From NCBI GenBank assembly GCA_030623545.1, contig JAUXLW010000120.1, positions 1 through 5,094 on the forward strand: 5,094 nucleotides of DNA. Reading direction: 5' to 3'. Numbering within the stretch: the first letter of the stretch is position 1; each line of letters starts with the position of its first letter. The notes under the pieces were generated by a model that was given only the letters and a program-made list of their open reading frames with translations, was not told the DNA's origin and did not search any database. The stretch is from Acidimicrobiia bacterium. Its GTDB lineage: Bacteria > Actinomycetota > Acidimicrobiia > Spongiisociales > SHLN01. Below, in pieces: positions 1 through 5,094 of the stretch. The position numbers were made by a program, and so were the translations under genes.

Positions 1-270
1 AAGGCGGGGATTATCGGCTTCACTAAGGCTGTTGCCAAGGAAGTTGGGTCGCGAGGCATCACGGTAAACGCCATCGCCCCCGGTTTTATCGAAACCGATC
101 TGACCGCGGAGCTCGATGACGCGACCCGGGCGGAGGTGCAGCGGCGAGTAAGTGTTGGGCGCTTTGGCACCCCGCAAGAGATTGCGTCTGCTGTTGGCTA
201 TCTTGCCGGTGAGCAGGCGGGATATGTGAACGGCCAGGTTGTCGTCGTCGACGGCGGACTGGCGATTTAG
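1..270 (+). CDS. fabG: 3-oxoacyl-ACP reductase FabG, C-terminal part (5' end outside window)
   Basis: This is the last 89 residues of a short-chain dehydrogenase/reductase that reduces 3-oxoacyl-ACP to 3-hydroxyacyl-ACP with NADPH in the cytosolic type II fatty acid cycle. The fragment opens with KAGIIGFTKAVAKE. By family alignment its first Lys is the catalytic Lys of the YxxxK motif, so the Tyr lies just outside the window. The ITVNAIAPGFIETDL segment after it is the classic nucleotide-loop region with the PG motif, and the protein ends with NGQVVVVDGGLAI, the usual conserved SDR C-terminus. The TAG stop overlaps the ribosome binding site of acpP, so the two genes are very probably cotranscribed. 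The order fabG-acpP-fabF supports FabG over other SDR enzymes, which could not be excluded from the fragment alone. Confidence 0.93.
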   Translation, partial: KAGIIGFTKAVAKEVGSRGITVNAIAPGFIETDLTAELDDATRAEVQRRVSVGRFGTPQEIASAVGYLAGEQAGYVNGQVVVVDGGLAI

Positions 271-271
271 G

Positions 272-277
272 AGGAGG
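272..277 (+). promoter_or_regulatory. Ribosome binding site of acpP, overlapping region of the fabG stop
   Basis: AGGAGG lies six bases before the GTG at 284 and begins two bases after the fabG stop codon. It is a perfect Shine-Dalgarno core, the strongest in the window, which suits the high expression expected of acyl carrier protein. It decides the acpP start: a TTG further upstream in the same frame (239) would overlap fabG and add a non-family N-terminus. Confidence 0.85.
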
Positions 278-283
278 AAAAGA

Positions 284-526
284 GTGGACCGTGCAGAAGT
301 CGAGAGCAAGCTGACCGGCCTTTTGGTCGACGAGCTGGGAATCGATCGTGACAAGATCACGATGGATGCCCGCTTTGAGGAGGATCTCGAGATCGACTCC
401 CTCGGTGTTGTCGAGCTCCTAATGGCTCTGGAGGACAACTTCAGCGTGAAGATCCCCGACGAAGAGGCTGAGAAGATCGGTAACGTCGGTGAGGCCGTCG
501 ATCTCGTAATCACCAAGCTCGGCTGA
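284..526 (+). CDS. acpP: Acyl carrier protein AcpP
   Basis: An 80-residue acidic protein that carries acyl chains on a 4'-phosphopantetheine arm during fatty acid synthesis in the cytosol. The attachment residue is Ser39 in the EIDSLGVVEL motif at the start of helix II, followed by the acidic helix ELLMALEDNF that partner enzymes recognise. The KIPDEEAEKIGNVGEAVDLV segment is the typical helix III/IV region. The length matches ordinary bacterial ACPs of about 75-82 residues. It lacks the long C-terminal tail of mycobacterial AcpM. The GTG start at 284 is chosen for the AGGAGG six bases upstream and because the protein then begins like other ACPs. The residue after the DSL core is Gly41, where many ACPs have Asp. 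The stop is separated from the fabF start by one base, which suggests translational coupling. Neighbours on both sides are fatty acid synthesis genes, so a polyketide or peptide carrier role is unlikely. Confidence 0.95.
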   Translation: MDRAEVESKLTGLLVDELGIDRDKITMDARFEEDLEIDSLGVVELLMALEDNFSVKIPDEEAEKIGNVGEAVDLVITKLG

Positions 527-527
527 C

Positions 528-1775
528 GTGGCAGGCCGGCGCGTAGTCGTTACCGGGCTGGGAACCGTCAACCCGATTGGTGGAGATGTCGACGCGTTCT
601 GGAAGCAGGCGCAAAGCGGCGTCTCCGGCGTCGGGACCATCTCGGCCTTCGATGCCTCCCACCTCAAAGTGAGCATTGCCGCCGAAGTCCCCGATTTCGA
701 CCCCGAGCGTTATCTCGACAAGAAGGAAGCCCGGCGTATGGATCGCTACGCCCAGTTCTTCTGGGCCGCGACCTCCCAGGCCATGTCCGACAGCGGTCTT
801 GACTTCACCGGAGATGATGAAGGGGCCACAAGGGCCGGCGTAGCCGTGGGTTCCGGAATCGGGGGCGTTATCTCCTTTCAGGACAATCTCGACGTAATGC
901 GACAACGGGGTCCCGATCGAATAAGTCCCTTCGCCATACCTCAAATTATTTCGAACATGGCGGCGGGTCTGGCTTCGATTTCATTCAATCTCCTCGGCCC
1001 CAACACGGCCACGGTCACCGCCTGCGCCGCTTCTGCCAACGCCATCGGCGACGGAGCCGAGATCATCCGCCGTGGTGGTGCCGACGTCATGGTCGTCGGA
1101 GGAGCCGAAGCTCCGGTGTGCGAGTTTGCCGTGGCGGGATTTGCCCAAACGCGGGCCCTGAGTACCCGCAACGACGACCCCTCGGGTGCCTCGCGGCCGT
1201 TCGACGCCGACCGCGACGGTTTCGTAATAGGTGAAGGCGCCGCCGTCTTGATCCTGGAGGAGCGCGAGCGAGCTCTCGCCAGGGGGGTGAGGATTTACGG
1301 AGAGTTCCTTGGCTACGGGATGTCGGCAGACGCCTATCACATGACGTTGCCGCGGCCCGGCGGCATGGGAGCCGCCCGGGCCATGCAAAACGCGCTTGAC
1401 GACGCCGGTTTGGACGCCACCGACATCGGTTACATCAACGCCCACGGCACATCGACTCCCGCCAACGACTCAACCGAGACGGCGGCTATCAAGTTGGTTT
1501 TCGGAGACTATGCCGCCCGGATACCGATTTCGTCTACGAAGTCCATGACGGGGCACCTGCTTGGTGGGGCCGGCGCTCTGGAGTCGCTGGTGTGTCTACT
1601 GGCGATCCGGGACGGCGTGCTGCCGCCGACCATCAACTACACGACGCCGGATCCCGAGTGTGATTTGGACTACGTGCCAAACGAGGCCCGGAACGTTGAG
1701 ATCAGCCGGGCCATGACCAACAGCTTCGGATTCGGGGGGCATAACGTCGCCCTGGTATTCGGAAGCCACGACTAG
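528..1775 (+). CDS. fabF: 3-oxoacyl-ACP synthase II (beta-ketoacyl-ACP synthase, FabF/KasA type)
   Basis: A 415-residue condensing enzyme of the thiolase fold that elongates acyl-ACP with malonyl-ACP, releasing CO2. The Cys-His-His active site is complete: Cys166 in TVTACAASANAIG, His306 in NAHGTSTPAND, and His343 in TGHLLGGAGA, with the supporting Lys338 in STKSMTG. These sit three residues later than Cys163, His303, Lys335 and His340 of E. coli FabF, and Ile111 matches FabF Ile108 in the acyl pocket. The C-terminal gatekeeper loop reads NSFGFGGHN; His in place of the common Thr is, as I recall it, typical of actinobacterial KasA-like enzymes. After the nucleophile the sequence reads ASANA where E. 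coli has a TGTHN-like stretch. The length is normal. The GTG start at 528 lies one base after the acpP stop with no clear Shine-Dalgarno, so initiation probably depends on ribosomes finishing acpP. Confidence 0.95.
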   Translation: MAGRRVVVTGLGTVNPIGGDVDAFWKQAQSGVSGVGTISAFDASHLKVSIAAEVPDFDPERYLDKKEARRMDRYAQFFWAATSQAMSDSGLDFTGDDEGATRAGVAVGSGIGGVISFQDNLDVMRQRGPDRISPFAIPQIISNMAAGLASISFNLLGPNTATVTACAASANAIGDGAEIIRRGGADVMVVGGAEAPVCEFAVAGFAQTRALSTRNDDPSGASRPFDADRDGFVIGEGAAVLILEERERALARGVRIYGEFLGYGMSADAYHMTLPRPGGMGAARAMQNALDDAGLDATDIGYINAHGTSTPANDSTETAAIKLVFGDYAARIPISSTKSMTGHLLGGAGALESLVCLLAIRDGVLPPTINYTTPDPECDLDYVPNEARNVEISRAMTNSFGFGGHNVALVFGSHD

Positions 1776-1796
1776 TCCGAACTCCGCGACCCGGCT

Positions 1797-2438
1797 ATGC
1801 CCGTTCATCTTGTGCGCCACGGTGAGGTTGATAACCCCGGTCGGGTGGTTTATGCAGATCTACCCGGATTCGGCCTGAGCCACCGGGGCAGATCCGAGGC
1901 CCGTGCGGCTGCCCAGCACCTGGCGGGGATAGGAGTGGACCACATTTGCACTTCGCCGCTGCAGCGAGCCCGGGAGACTGCCGCGGTGATTTCCCAAGCG
2001 ACCGGCGCCGGGGTCGAGAACCGCGACGACCTGGTGGAGTGGCATCTGGGGAGGCGTTGGGCCGGGGTGACCTGGGAGGATATACCCGCGCGGTTCCCGG
2101 GTGAACTGGAGGCCTACCTGGAGGCGCCTACCGAGTTGGATTTCAGTCCCGAGTCGCTGCAGGAGCTTGCCGAGCGAATCGCCGGGGCGGTGCAAGAAGT
2201 GGCTGCTGTTCGCGGGGCAGGAGAATCGGTCGTGATTGTCAGCCACCAGGATCCAATTCAGGCGGGGCGCCTGGCCCTATTGGAACAGCCGCTCAACACC
2301 TTGCAGGCCAACAAGCCGGGACATTGCGATGTAATCACCCTCGAACCGGGGAGCCCCTGGCGTGAGTTAGCGCACTGGCAGCCTCAGGTTCCAGGCCCGC
2401 CACCCGCCGCCTGGCCCCCGGTCACCAATCCGGGCTGA
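1797..2438 (+). CDS. Histidine phosphatase family protein (phosphoglycerate mutase-like)
   Basis: A 213-residue member of the branch 1 histidine phosphatase superfamily, which forms a phosphohistidine intermediate. The N-terminal VHLVRHGE motif carries the nucleophile His8 and Arg7. SPLQRARETA at residues 53-62 supplies the second pocket Arg, Glu81 in DDLVEWHLG is placed like the family acid/base residue, and VIVSHQDPI carries the second catalytic His150. The core is therefore intact and probably active. The substrate cannot be read: relatives include phosphoglycerate mutases, alpha-ribazole phosphatase (CobC), sugar-phosphate and broad-specificity phosphatases. No cobalamin or glycolysis gene is near. 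The last 20 residues (194-213) are a proline-rich tail, PGPPPAAWPP and neighbours, outside the usual fold. The gene starts 21 bases after fabF. ATG 1797 is the only possible start after the fabF stop that keeps the first beta strand, yet it has no recognisable Shine-Dalgarno. Confidence 0.87.
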   Translation: MPVHLVRHGEVDNPGRVVYADLPGFGLSHRGRSEARAAAQHLAGIGVDHICTSPLQRARETAAVISQATGAGVENRDDLVEWHLGRRWAGVTWEDIPARFPGELEAYLEAPTELDFSPESLQELAERIAGAVQEVAAVRGAGESVVIVSHQDPIQAGRLALLEQPLNTLQANKPGHCDVITLEPGSPWRELAHWQPQVPGPPPAAWPPVTNPG

Positions 2439-2446
2439 CCCAACTC

Positions 2447-3223
2447 GTGCCGCGCACCATAATCCCCCCTATGGGTTTTCTAATCTCCGGAGCCCTGGTT
2501 GGTTCCGGTGCTATTTGGGCCTTGCGGCTGATCCTGGAGCCCGATCTGTTCGCAGACAGTTCGGGGGCCGTGCTCGGCCTCGAGTTGCTCATCGTCTCGG
2601 CGACGGCCGGCGTGGGCATGGTCGTGTCTCGTGGTCGGTGGGCGCGCAACCTCGGCTGGTTGGTGATCGGGGCGGAGCTGCCTCTGGCGGCGGTTATGGC
2701 TTTCGACAACTGGGGCGCGGTGGCATTGGCGGCGACTCTGGGCACACTTGTGCTTCTTTCCGGGCCGTGGCTGACGGGTTTCCTCCGCCAGCTTCCCCCC
2801 GCCGACGCTCCGGCCAACGTTGCTGTGTATCTGGCTCTGGGGCTGCTGCTGTTGCCGGGCCTGGTGGCGGTGTCGGCCCCGGCGGGACTCGAACCGCTTC
2901 ACTGGATCGCAGCTGGAGCGGCTGCGATCGGCGCGTGGTCGTACTCCCGGGCAATGCCGGTCGGCTTGTGGGGGGCGCGAACCCTGATTCCCGTCTTGCT
3001 GATGGTTGCTGCCGTGTTCTCCCCACCGGTGGGTGGGCTGTTGATTGGAATCGCAGCGATCGCTGTGTTGGTATCGGCCTGGTCAAAGCCGGCCGCCCTT
3101 GCGGTCTACTCGCTGGTGCCGACTGCGACCGGCGTGGCCGTGCCGCCCGAGCTGGTGCCTGCCGAGCTGCTGGCCGCAGCGGGATACGATGACCGGGGCC
3201 GCAAGCGGGAGGAGATCAAGTGA
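2447..3223 (+). CDS. Polytopic membrane protein of unknown function
   Basis: A 258-residue hydrophobic protein rich in Ala, Leu, Gly and Val. I do not recognise the family. By eye there are about eight membrane segments, near residues 9-30, 40-61, 68-86, 90-112, 125-145, 150-168, 176-192 and 194-211, with a possible ninth at 213-231. The short C-terminus, GYDDRGRKREEIK, is charged and probably cytoplasmic. Few charged residues lie inside the segments, and I see no ATP-binding, catalytic or metal motif. The gene begins eight bases after the phosphatase stop and overlaps the next gene by four bases, so it very likely belongs to the same transcript. The start is uncertain: GTG 2447 is used here, but ATG 2471 (residue 9) sits directly before the first segment and is equally plausible; neither has a good Shine-Dalgarno. 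Codon use looks like that of the neighbours, with no sign of recent transfer. Confidence 0.8.
   Translation: MPRTIIPPMGFLISGALVGSGAIWALRLILEPDLFADSSGAVLGLELLIVSATAGVGMVVSRGRWARNLGWLVIGAELPLAAVMAFDNWGAVALAATLGTLVLLSGPWLTGFLRQLPPADAPANVAVYLALGLLLLPGLVAVSAPAGLEPLHWIAAGAAAIGAWSYSRAMPVGLWGARTLIPVLLMVAAVFSPPVGGLLIGIAAIAVLVSAWSKPAALAVYSLVPTATGVAVPPELVPAELLAAAGYDDRGRKREEIK
3210..3214 (+). promoter_or_regulatory. Ribosome binding site of the small membrane protein, inside the upstream gene
   Basis: AGGAG lies five bases before the GTG at 3220, inside the last codons of the preceding membrane protein gene. Together with the GTGA start/stop overlap it makes coupled translation of the two membrane proteins likely and fixes the start of the downstream gene. 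Confidence 0.7.
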
Positions 3224-3501
3224 CCGGGCCCGTACGTCGTTATCCCAACCCGTGGGTAGCCGTGCCGGTGCTGGCGGCGACTGCCATCGGTTGGTTCATT
3301 GGGGCCCGCGTCGCCCGCGTGACCTGCCGGGCGGCCTCCTGCACGAGTGATGAGATCGTCTGGGGCCTGGTGGGGGCCGTTGTCGGGTTCGTGGGCGTTC
3401 TTGTCGTCTCGATACTGGTTGTCCGGTCCCTGGCAGAGTGGGCCGAGCTGAGCGAGGAGCAACGGCGCCCCCGCCAACCCCAGGGCCCACCTACCTGCTG
3501 A
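3220..3501 (+). CDS. Small two-segment membrane protein of unknown function
   Basis: A 93-residue protein I cannot assign to a family. It has two hydrophobic segments, about residues 12-30 and 46-68, joined by a short loop containing Cys36 and Cys41. Basic residues (RR at 6-7) precede the first segment and a charged region (RSLAEWAELSEEQRR) follows the second, so both ends are probably cytoplasmic with the two-cysteine loop outside. The loop cysteines could form a disulfide there; this is inference. A third Cys is the last residue. The tail from residue 82 is Pro/Gln/Arg-rich and probably disordered. The GTG start shares the GTGA overlap with the upstream stop and has a well-placed AGGAG, so the reading frame is credible despite its size. 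The coupled layout suggests that the two membrane proteins work together. Confidence 0.72.
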   Translation: MTGPVRRYPNPWVAVPVLAATAIGWFIGARVARVTCRAASCTSDEIVWGLVGAVVGFVGVLVVSILVVRSLAEWAELSEEQRRPRQPQGPPTC

Positions 3502-3509
3502 CCCCCCGG

Positions 3510-3535
3510 CCGTTCCCGGCGGGCGCCCGGGACGG
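3510..3535 (+). terminator. Candidate GC-rich hairpin terminator
   Basis: Nine bases after the stop of the small membrane protein gene, an inverted repeat can fold. CCG at 3510-3512 pairs with CGG at 3533-3535, and TCCCGG at 3514-3519 pairs with CCGGGA at 3527-3532, leaving one bulged T and a seven-base loop. No T-run follows, so this is not a canonical intrinsic terminator, though U-poor hairpins are proposed to act as terminators in actinobacteria. Its position, between the last gene of the upstream unit and a putative dinB promoter, fits that role. In DNA this GC-rich, a chance hairpin is quite possible. Confidence 0.35.
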
Positions 3536-3563
3536 ACTGGCGAGAACCGCGCCCCGGTGTCGC

Positions 3564-3576
3564 TACCGTGGGAGCC
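3564..3576 (+). promoter_or_regulatory. Candidate leaderless promoter (-10 box) of dinB
   Basis: TACCGT at 3564-3569 fits the actinobacterial TAnnnT -10 pattern and ends seven bases before the ATG at 3577, so transcription could start at the A of the start codon. This spacing is the signature of leaderless mRNAs, which are common in actinobacteria. It would explain why dinB lacks a usable Shine-Dalgarno: the only purine run, GGGAG at 3570-3574, is two bases from the ATG. No convincing -35 is visible (3541-3546 reads CGAGAA), and I see no LexA-type CGAAC/GTTCG box. Confidence 0.45.
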
Positions 3577-4752
3577 ATGCCCGACTCACCGTTTTCCGAG
3601 CCGATCCTCCACGTCGACATGGACGCCTTCTTCGTCGAGGTGGAGAGGCTGTGGCGGCCCGAATTGATCGGGGTGCCGGTCATCGTTGGCGGCCTCGGCA
3701 ATCGGGGTGTGGTTGCGGCTGCCAGCTATGAGGCTCGCCGGTTCGGTGTTCAATCGGCCATGCCGATTGTTCAAGCCCGCCGCCTCTGCCCGCGGGCGGA
3801 ATTCGTTCCGCCTGATCACGCCCGTTATCGCCAGGCTTCAGTGGAGGTGTTCCGGATCTTCCGCTCCTTCACTCCACTTGTCGAGGGCCTTTCGGTAGAT
3901 GAGGCGTTTTTGGATGTGAGCGGGCTCCGTCTGCACTACCGGGGTGCGGCGGAGGTGGGTCAGGCCATTCGCGATGCCATGAGGAACCAACTACGGCTTC
4001 CGGCGTCGGTGGGAGGCGCCACCAACAAGTTCCTCGCCAAGTTGGCTTCGGAGGCAGCCAAGCCCGACGGGCTACTGGTGATACCAGCGGGCGGCGAGCT
4101 GGACTTCCTTCACCCTTTGGAGGTCCGAAAGATGTGGGGAGTGGGGGAGGCCACTTATGCGAGTCTCGAAGCTCTCGGCATCAAGACCATCGGCGAGCTG
4201 GCCGGCACGCCTCTCGAAGTGCTCGAGCGGCGGTTGGGGCCTTCGCTGAGTAATCATCTTCACCGCCTTTCCAAGGGTGAGGACTCGCGGGAGGTGGAGC
4301 CCGACTCGAAAGCCAAATCGATTTCGGTTGAGCAGACGTTTGATCGTGACCTGACCGGCCTGGACCAGGTGGAGGCCGAGCTCGTCCGCCAATGTGATCG
4401 GCTCGGCGCCCGATTGCGCCGGGCCGGCCTGGCTGCAGGCACCGTGACTTTGAAGGTGCGCTACCGGGACTTCACCACCCTCACCCGCAGCCGGGCCACC
4501 GAAACGCCTGTAGATGTGACGCACGACTTGCTCGTGTCGGTCCGGCATCTTGCAGCTCGCGTCGACCTGGCTCAACCTATACGTCTGCTCGGTGTTGGCG
4601 CCTCGTCCTTGCAACCAGCCGGGGCGCCGCGCCAGCTCGGGCTCGAGCGCCCGGCTGCGTGGGACGACGTGGCGAGGGCGGTCGATGCGATTCGCATCCG
4701 GTTCGGAGATTCGGCCGTCACGCCGGCACGATTGGTCGAACCTCCCGAATAA
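3577..4752 (+). CDS. dinB: DNA polymerase IV (Y-family translesion polymerase DinB)
   Basis: A 391-residue error-prone polymerase that copies past damaged template bases. The palm motif HVDMDAFF carries metal ligand Asp14 and steric-gate Phe19, matching Asp8 and Phe13 of E. coli DinB. SVDEAFLD supplies Asp108 and Glu109. YEARRFGVQSAMP (51-63) is the finger motif, and TNKFLAKLASEAAKPDG (149-165) is the conserved stretch entering the thumb. Residues 187-208 (WGVG to GEL) are the helix-hairpin-helix thumb, and about 245-345 form the little finger. Near the C-terminus, QLGLE at 353-357 sits where DinB proteins carry a sliding-clamp motif such as QLDLF, but the terminal Phe is Glu. The length is slightly above the 351 residues of E. 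coli. ATG 3577 is chosen for the family N-terminus and the -10 spacing; an in-frame GTG at 3568 would add three residues. Actinobacterial DinBs are often not SOS-induced, consistent with no LexA box here. Confidence 0.95.
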   Translation: MPDSPFSEPILHVDMDAFFVEVERLWRPELIGVPVIVGGLGNRGVVAAASYEARRFGVQSAMPIVQARRLCPRAEFVPPDHARYRQASVEVFRIFRSFTPLVEGLSVDEAFLDVSGLRLHYRGAAEVGQAIRDAMRNQLRLPASVGGATNKFLAKLASEAAKPDGLLVIPAGGELDFLHPLEVRKMWGVGEATYASLEALGIKTIGELAGTPLEVLERRLGPSLSNHLHRLSKGEDSREVEPDSKAKSISVEQTFDRDLTGLDQVEAELVRQCDRLGARLRRAGLAAGTVTLKVRYRDFTTLTRSRATETPVDVTHDLLVSVRHLAARVDLAQPIRLLGVGASSLQPAGAPRQLGLERPAAWDDVARAVDAIRIRFGDSAVTPARLVEPPE

Positions 4753-4755
4753 CCC

Positions 4756-4785
4756 TGGAGTCGAAAACGTTGATAACGGTATACT
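4756..4785 (+). promoter_or_regulatory. Candidate sigma-70-type promoter of the DUF3040 gene
   Basis: TATACT at 4780-4785 matches the -10 consensus at five of six positions and stands out in GC-rich DNA. Eighteen bases upstream, TGGAGT at 4756-4761 is a weak -35 with three of six matches. Transcription would start near 4792, giving a leader of about 25 bases before GTG 4817. The 64-base gap after dinB, the only AT-rich patch in this part of the window, supports an independent promoter. Confidence 0.55.
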
Positions 4786-4803
4786 GAAGTGCTGTTGGTT
4801 ATC
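4772..4803. repeat. Short inverted repeat flanking the -10 box
   Basis: GATAAC at 4772-4777 and GTTATC at 4798-4803 are perfect inverted copies, with the -10 box and the expected transcription start between them. The arm centres are 26 bases apart. This could be two half-sites of an operator or a loose hairpin at the 5' end of the message. Six-base arms with a 20-base loop can easily occur by chance. Confidence 0.25.
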
Positions 4804-4806
4804 GAT

Positions 4807-4810
4807 GGAG
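4807..4810 (+). promoter_or_regulatory. Ribosome binding site choosing the DUF3040 start
   Basis: GGAG lies six bases before GTG 4817. It favours that start over the in-frame ATG at 4805, which overlaps this site, has no Shine-Dalgarno of its own and would add four residues (MESQ) before the conserved N-terminus. Confidence 0.6.
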
Positions 4811-4816
4811 TCGCAA

Positions 4817-5094
4817 GTGCCGCTTGACGACAAAGAACAAGAGATTCTCGACGAGATTGAGCGTCAGTTCATGCAGGACGACCCCAAGCTCGCCAAGGCC
4901 GTCTTGCGAGTTTTGAGCGTCGACGTTTTTCGCCGCACATCGCAGCGGGCCGCCGTCGGGTTCATTTTGGGTCTCGTGATGATGCTGGTTTTCTTCCTGA
5001 TATCCACCTGGGTGGCGATGGTCGGCTTTGGAATAATGGTGGTGTCGGCCTCTTTTTTCGTTGTCGCCTTCCGGCGCAAAACCACCGGCCGGGG
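4817..5094 (+). CDS. DUF3040 family membrane protein, N-terminal part (3' end outside window)
   Basis: The first 92 residues of a small actinobacterial membrane protein; no stop occurs before the window ends. The N-terminus MPLDDKEQEILDEIERQF followed by DDPKLAKAV closely resembles the DUF3040 pattern, which runs roughly MPLSEHEQ, an acidic helix, then an E/D-DPK motif. After the basic patch FRRTSQR come two hydrophobic segments at about 46-63 and 65-84, separated by a very short turn, then FRRKTTGR, so both ends are likely cytoplasmic. No biochemical function is established for the family. M. tuberculosis Rv2169c, which I recall as a member, lies near mraZ at the start of the dcw division and cell wall cluster, suggesting a link to the envelope and that dcw genes may follow here. 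GTG 4817 is preferred over ATG 4805 for its Shine-Dalgarno and family alignment. Confidence 0.85.
   Translation, partial: MPLDDKEQEILDEIERQFMQDDPKLAKAVLRVLSVDVFRRTSQRAAVGFILGLVMMLVFFLISTWVAMVGFGIMVVSASFFVVAFRRKTTGR

Noticed and set aside
239..283. N-terminal extension of acpP from TTG 239
   Set aside because: It overlaps fabG, encodes an Arg-rich stretch not found in ACPs, and a perfect AGGAGG points to GTG 284.
981..1445. 154-codon frame antisense to fabF
   Set aside because: It lies entirely opposite the conserved catalytic core of fabF and has no domain or ribosome site.
2515..3192. 225-codon frame overlapping the polytopic membrane protein on the same strand
   Set aside because: Its Arg/Gly-rich composition is that of a shifted frame in GC-rich DNA; the hydrophobic frame has clear membrane segments and the coupled downstream start.
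3541..3562. Imperfect inverted repeat CGAGAACCG / CGGTGTCG upstream of dinB as a LexA box
   Set aside because: The arms do not match the actinobacterial CGAAC-N4-GTTCG consensus and need a gap to align.
4761..4775. CGAAAACGTTGA upstream of the DUF3040 gene as a LexA site
   Set aside because: It has only partial similarity to the consensus half-sites, and the gene has no known DNA damage role.
4072..4833. Long open frame of 253 codons antisense to dinB
   Set aside because: It lies opposite a complete, motif-rich dinB, has no recognisable domain, and is typical of frames opened by GC-rich codon bias.

Overview
The window is GC-rich, densely packed chromosomal DNA in which every supported gene lies on the + strand. 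Several signs point to a high-GC actinobacterium: GTG starts on several genes, a KasA/FabF-type condensing enzyme ending in the GFGGHN motif, a putative leaderless promoter in front of dinB, and a DUF3040 membrane protein (a family known essentially from Actinomycetota). The acyl carrier protein is short and lacks the C-terminal extension of mycobacterial AcpM, so a mycolate-producing genus is unlikely. An uncultured lineage such as Acidimicrobiia is possible, but the sequence does not settle this.

Layout. Positions 1-1775 are the end of a type II fatty acid synthesis operon: the C-terminal part of fabG, then acpP, then fabF. FabG reduces the 3-oxoacyl-ACP that FabF makes, and AcpP carries the growing chain. 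Positions 1797-3501 hold three tightly spaced genes: a histidine phosphatase (RHG motif), a polytopic membrane protein of about eight segments that I cannot assign to a family, and a 93-residue two-segment membrane protein overlapping it by four bases. Positions 3502-3576 hold a GC-rich hairpin that could end the upstream transcription unit, followed by a candidate leaderless promoter. Positions 3577-4752 encode a Y-family DNA polymerase IV (DinB). Positions 4753-4816 hold a good -10 box and a ribosome binding site, and 4817 to the window end encodes the first 92 residues of a DUF3040 protein.

Together, the first five complete or partial genes could form one transcript from the fatty acid operon through to the small membrane protein. 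dinB and the DUF3040 gene each appear to have their own promoter. In other actinobacteria a DUF3040 gene lies just upstream of mraZ and the division/cell-wall (dcw) cluster, so the region beyond the right edge may be that cluster; this is inference. No gene-free stretch exceeds 300 bases, and I see no RNA gene, mobile element or CRISPR array. Most of the window is housekeeping. The least explained part is the phosphatase and two-membrane-protein cassette.
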